Assembly: GCA_009776375.1 (NCBI GenBank)
Contig: WRNW01000005.1
Location: 1 to 36,237, forward strand
Reading direction: 5' to 3'
Length of the DNA stretch: 36,237 nucleotides
Source of the DNA: Candidatus Saccharimonadota bacterium
Lineage (GTDB): Bacteria; Patescibacteriota; Saccharimonadia; Saccharimonadales; Saccharimonadaceae
Shown here: piece after piece, positions 35,493-36,237 of the stretch
Numbering within the stretch: position 1 is the stretch's first letter
How the letters are laid out: each line of letters starts with the position of its first letter
The notes under the pieces: model-generated
What the model saw: the letters and a program-made list of their open reading frames with translations, nothing else
Database searches by the model: none
What the model was told of the DNA's origin: nothing
Translations under genes and position numbers: made by a program

Positions 35493-36237
35493 ATGGGAAA
35501 AAAAGACCCCACTCGTCGCCACGACGTTCTGTCGGATGCTGCCGTGAACAATATTACGCGTCAAACACGTAAGCTAGTTGAAAAGACAGTTCGCGATATC
35601 GCTATATCGGCCCTTGATGAGGTAGTAAAGGAGTACTTGTCCGATGCTATAGACGCAGCGGCAGTTGACGCAGCTAGGGCAGCAGCTGCACGTGTCGCGC
35701 CCGAGATTGTTTTCAATGCGGTCATACAATTGTTATCACAAACCGAGGATAATAATCCTCACAAAGTTCCGCAATTGCTGCCATTTATTGACATGGCTAG
35801 TCCCACCCACCGTCAATTACCTTTGGTACGCGCTTGCCTGCAAGCCGACATACCAGTTTGGTTGCATGGCGAAGCTGGTTCAGGCAAATCGACAATGAGC
35901 GAACAAGTTGCGCAGCAACTAGGCTTGCCGTATCGCTCGAAGTCTCTAGGACCGGCCACCCTTGAAGCAGGATTATTGGGTTTCGTCGACGCGAATGGCC
36001 ATTATCATACAACTGGACTTCGTGAGGTCTACGAAGCAACACGGGCAAATGGCGATGAGGGCGAAGGCGGGGTTTTCTTATTTGACGAAATTGATAATGC
36101 TAACTCTAGCGTCTTAACGGCTTTGAACTCGATAATCGGGGGCGACCACGGAGAATTCCCAGACGGTCGCATAGAGCGCCACCAAAATACACGTTTTATT
36201 GCTGCCGCTAACACAATAGGTCGTGGCGCAACCGCCC
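35493..36237 (+). CDS. MoxR/CobS-like AAA+ ATPase, cut by the window end
   Basis: Only the first 248 codons are inside the window. ATG 35493 follows AAGGAAG (35481-35487). Residues 1-85 are helical and Ala-rich (SDAIDAAAVDAARAAAARVAPEIV), perhaps an oligomerisation arm. The AAA+ core shows Walker A HGEAGSGKS (about 130), Walker B VFLFDEID and a sensor-1-like FIAAANTIGRGA. The loop between (LLGFVDANGHYHTTGLREVYE) and AANTxGRGA resemble CobS/AAA_5 ATPases of phages and of MoxR systems. These often work with a von Willebrand A protein, which would be expected downstream, outside the window. The function is open. Confidence 0.8.
   Translation, partial: MGKKDPTRRHDVLSDAAVNNITRQTRKLVEKTVRDIAISALDEVVKEYLSDAIDAAAVDAARAAAARVAPEIVFNAVIQLLSQTEDNNPHKVPQLLPFIDMASPTHRQLPLVRACLQADIPVWLHGEAGSGKSTMSEQVAQQLGLPYRSKSLGPATLEAGLLGFVDANGHYHTTGLREVYEATRANGDEGEGGVFLFDEIDNANSSVLTALNSIIGGDHGEFPDGRIERHQNTRFIAAANTIGRGATA

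Noticed and set aside
35665-35898. 77-codon plus-strand ORF inside the AAA ATPase gene
   Set aside because: It is in another frame of the ATPase, which has a ribosome binding site, clear Walker motifs and an unbroken frame to the window end.

Overview
The window looks like chromosome of a Patescibacteria (Candidate Phyla Radiation) bacterium, possibly of the Saccharibacteria type; this placement is an inference. The clues are a compact information-processing gene set, small ORFs of unknown function, ribosomal proteins bL36 and bL33 without their zinc cysteines, an RpoC without either zinc-binding cysteine cluster, and very short or absent 5' UTRs. The standard code fits: UGA is used as a stop (rplQ, rluD) and never read through.

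Layout. 1-4032: an S10/alpha-type operon tail (infA 3' end, rpmJ, rpsM, rpsK, rpsD, rpoA, rplQ, rplM, rpsI). 4033-5500: two paralogous Cys-containing small genes, each behind a near-identical promoter that carries a 9-10 bp G tract between its -35 and -10. 5497-9373: two tRNA-Leu genes, rsmD, a GlcD-type FAD oxidoreductase and a secreted, anchored PKD-like surface protein. 9519-11702: a promoter, a leaderless His-containing leader peptide, a terminator/antiterminator pair, a DapF-superfamily epimerase and hisS. 11742-15818: a SpoT/MESH1-like HD hydrolase, trigger factor, an unknown Cys protein, a small coiled-coil protein, ClpP and a small membrane protein. 15881-24459: rpoB-rpoC and rpsL-rpsG, each with a structured leader. 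24501-30208: a membrane protein, a duplicated scrap of trpS, PlsC, a diacylglycerol kinase family protein, trpS, a large unknown gene broken at a C tract, and an RluD-like pseudouridine synthase. 30205-36237: DNA polymerase III delta', a TPR protein, tRNA-Thr/Tyr/Thr, a small membrane protein, rpmG, a GH15 glucoamylase-like enzyme with an overlapping partner gene, and the start of a MoxR/CobS-like AAA ATPase behind a long hairpin.

Four patterns run across the window. (1) Six G/C tracts of 9-10 bp sit in or just before genes, most at the 5' ends of accessory genes. Two lie inside promoter spacers, three are in frame within coding sequence, and one splits a gene from its leaderless start. Together they look like a phase-variation system, although assembly error must be excluded. 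(2) Many genes start 6-8 nt after a -10 box, so their mRNAs are probably leaderless. (3) Short palindromic elements sit in frame inside housekeeping genes (rpsK, rplM, rluD, holB). (4) The dapF-like/hisS leader reads like a classical ribosome-stalling attenuator.
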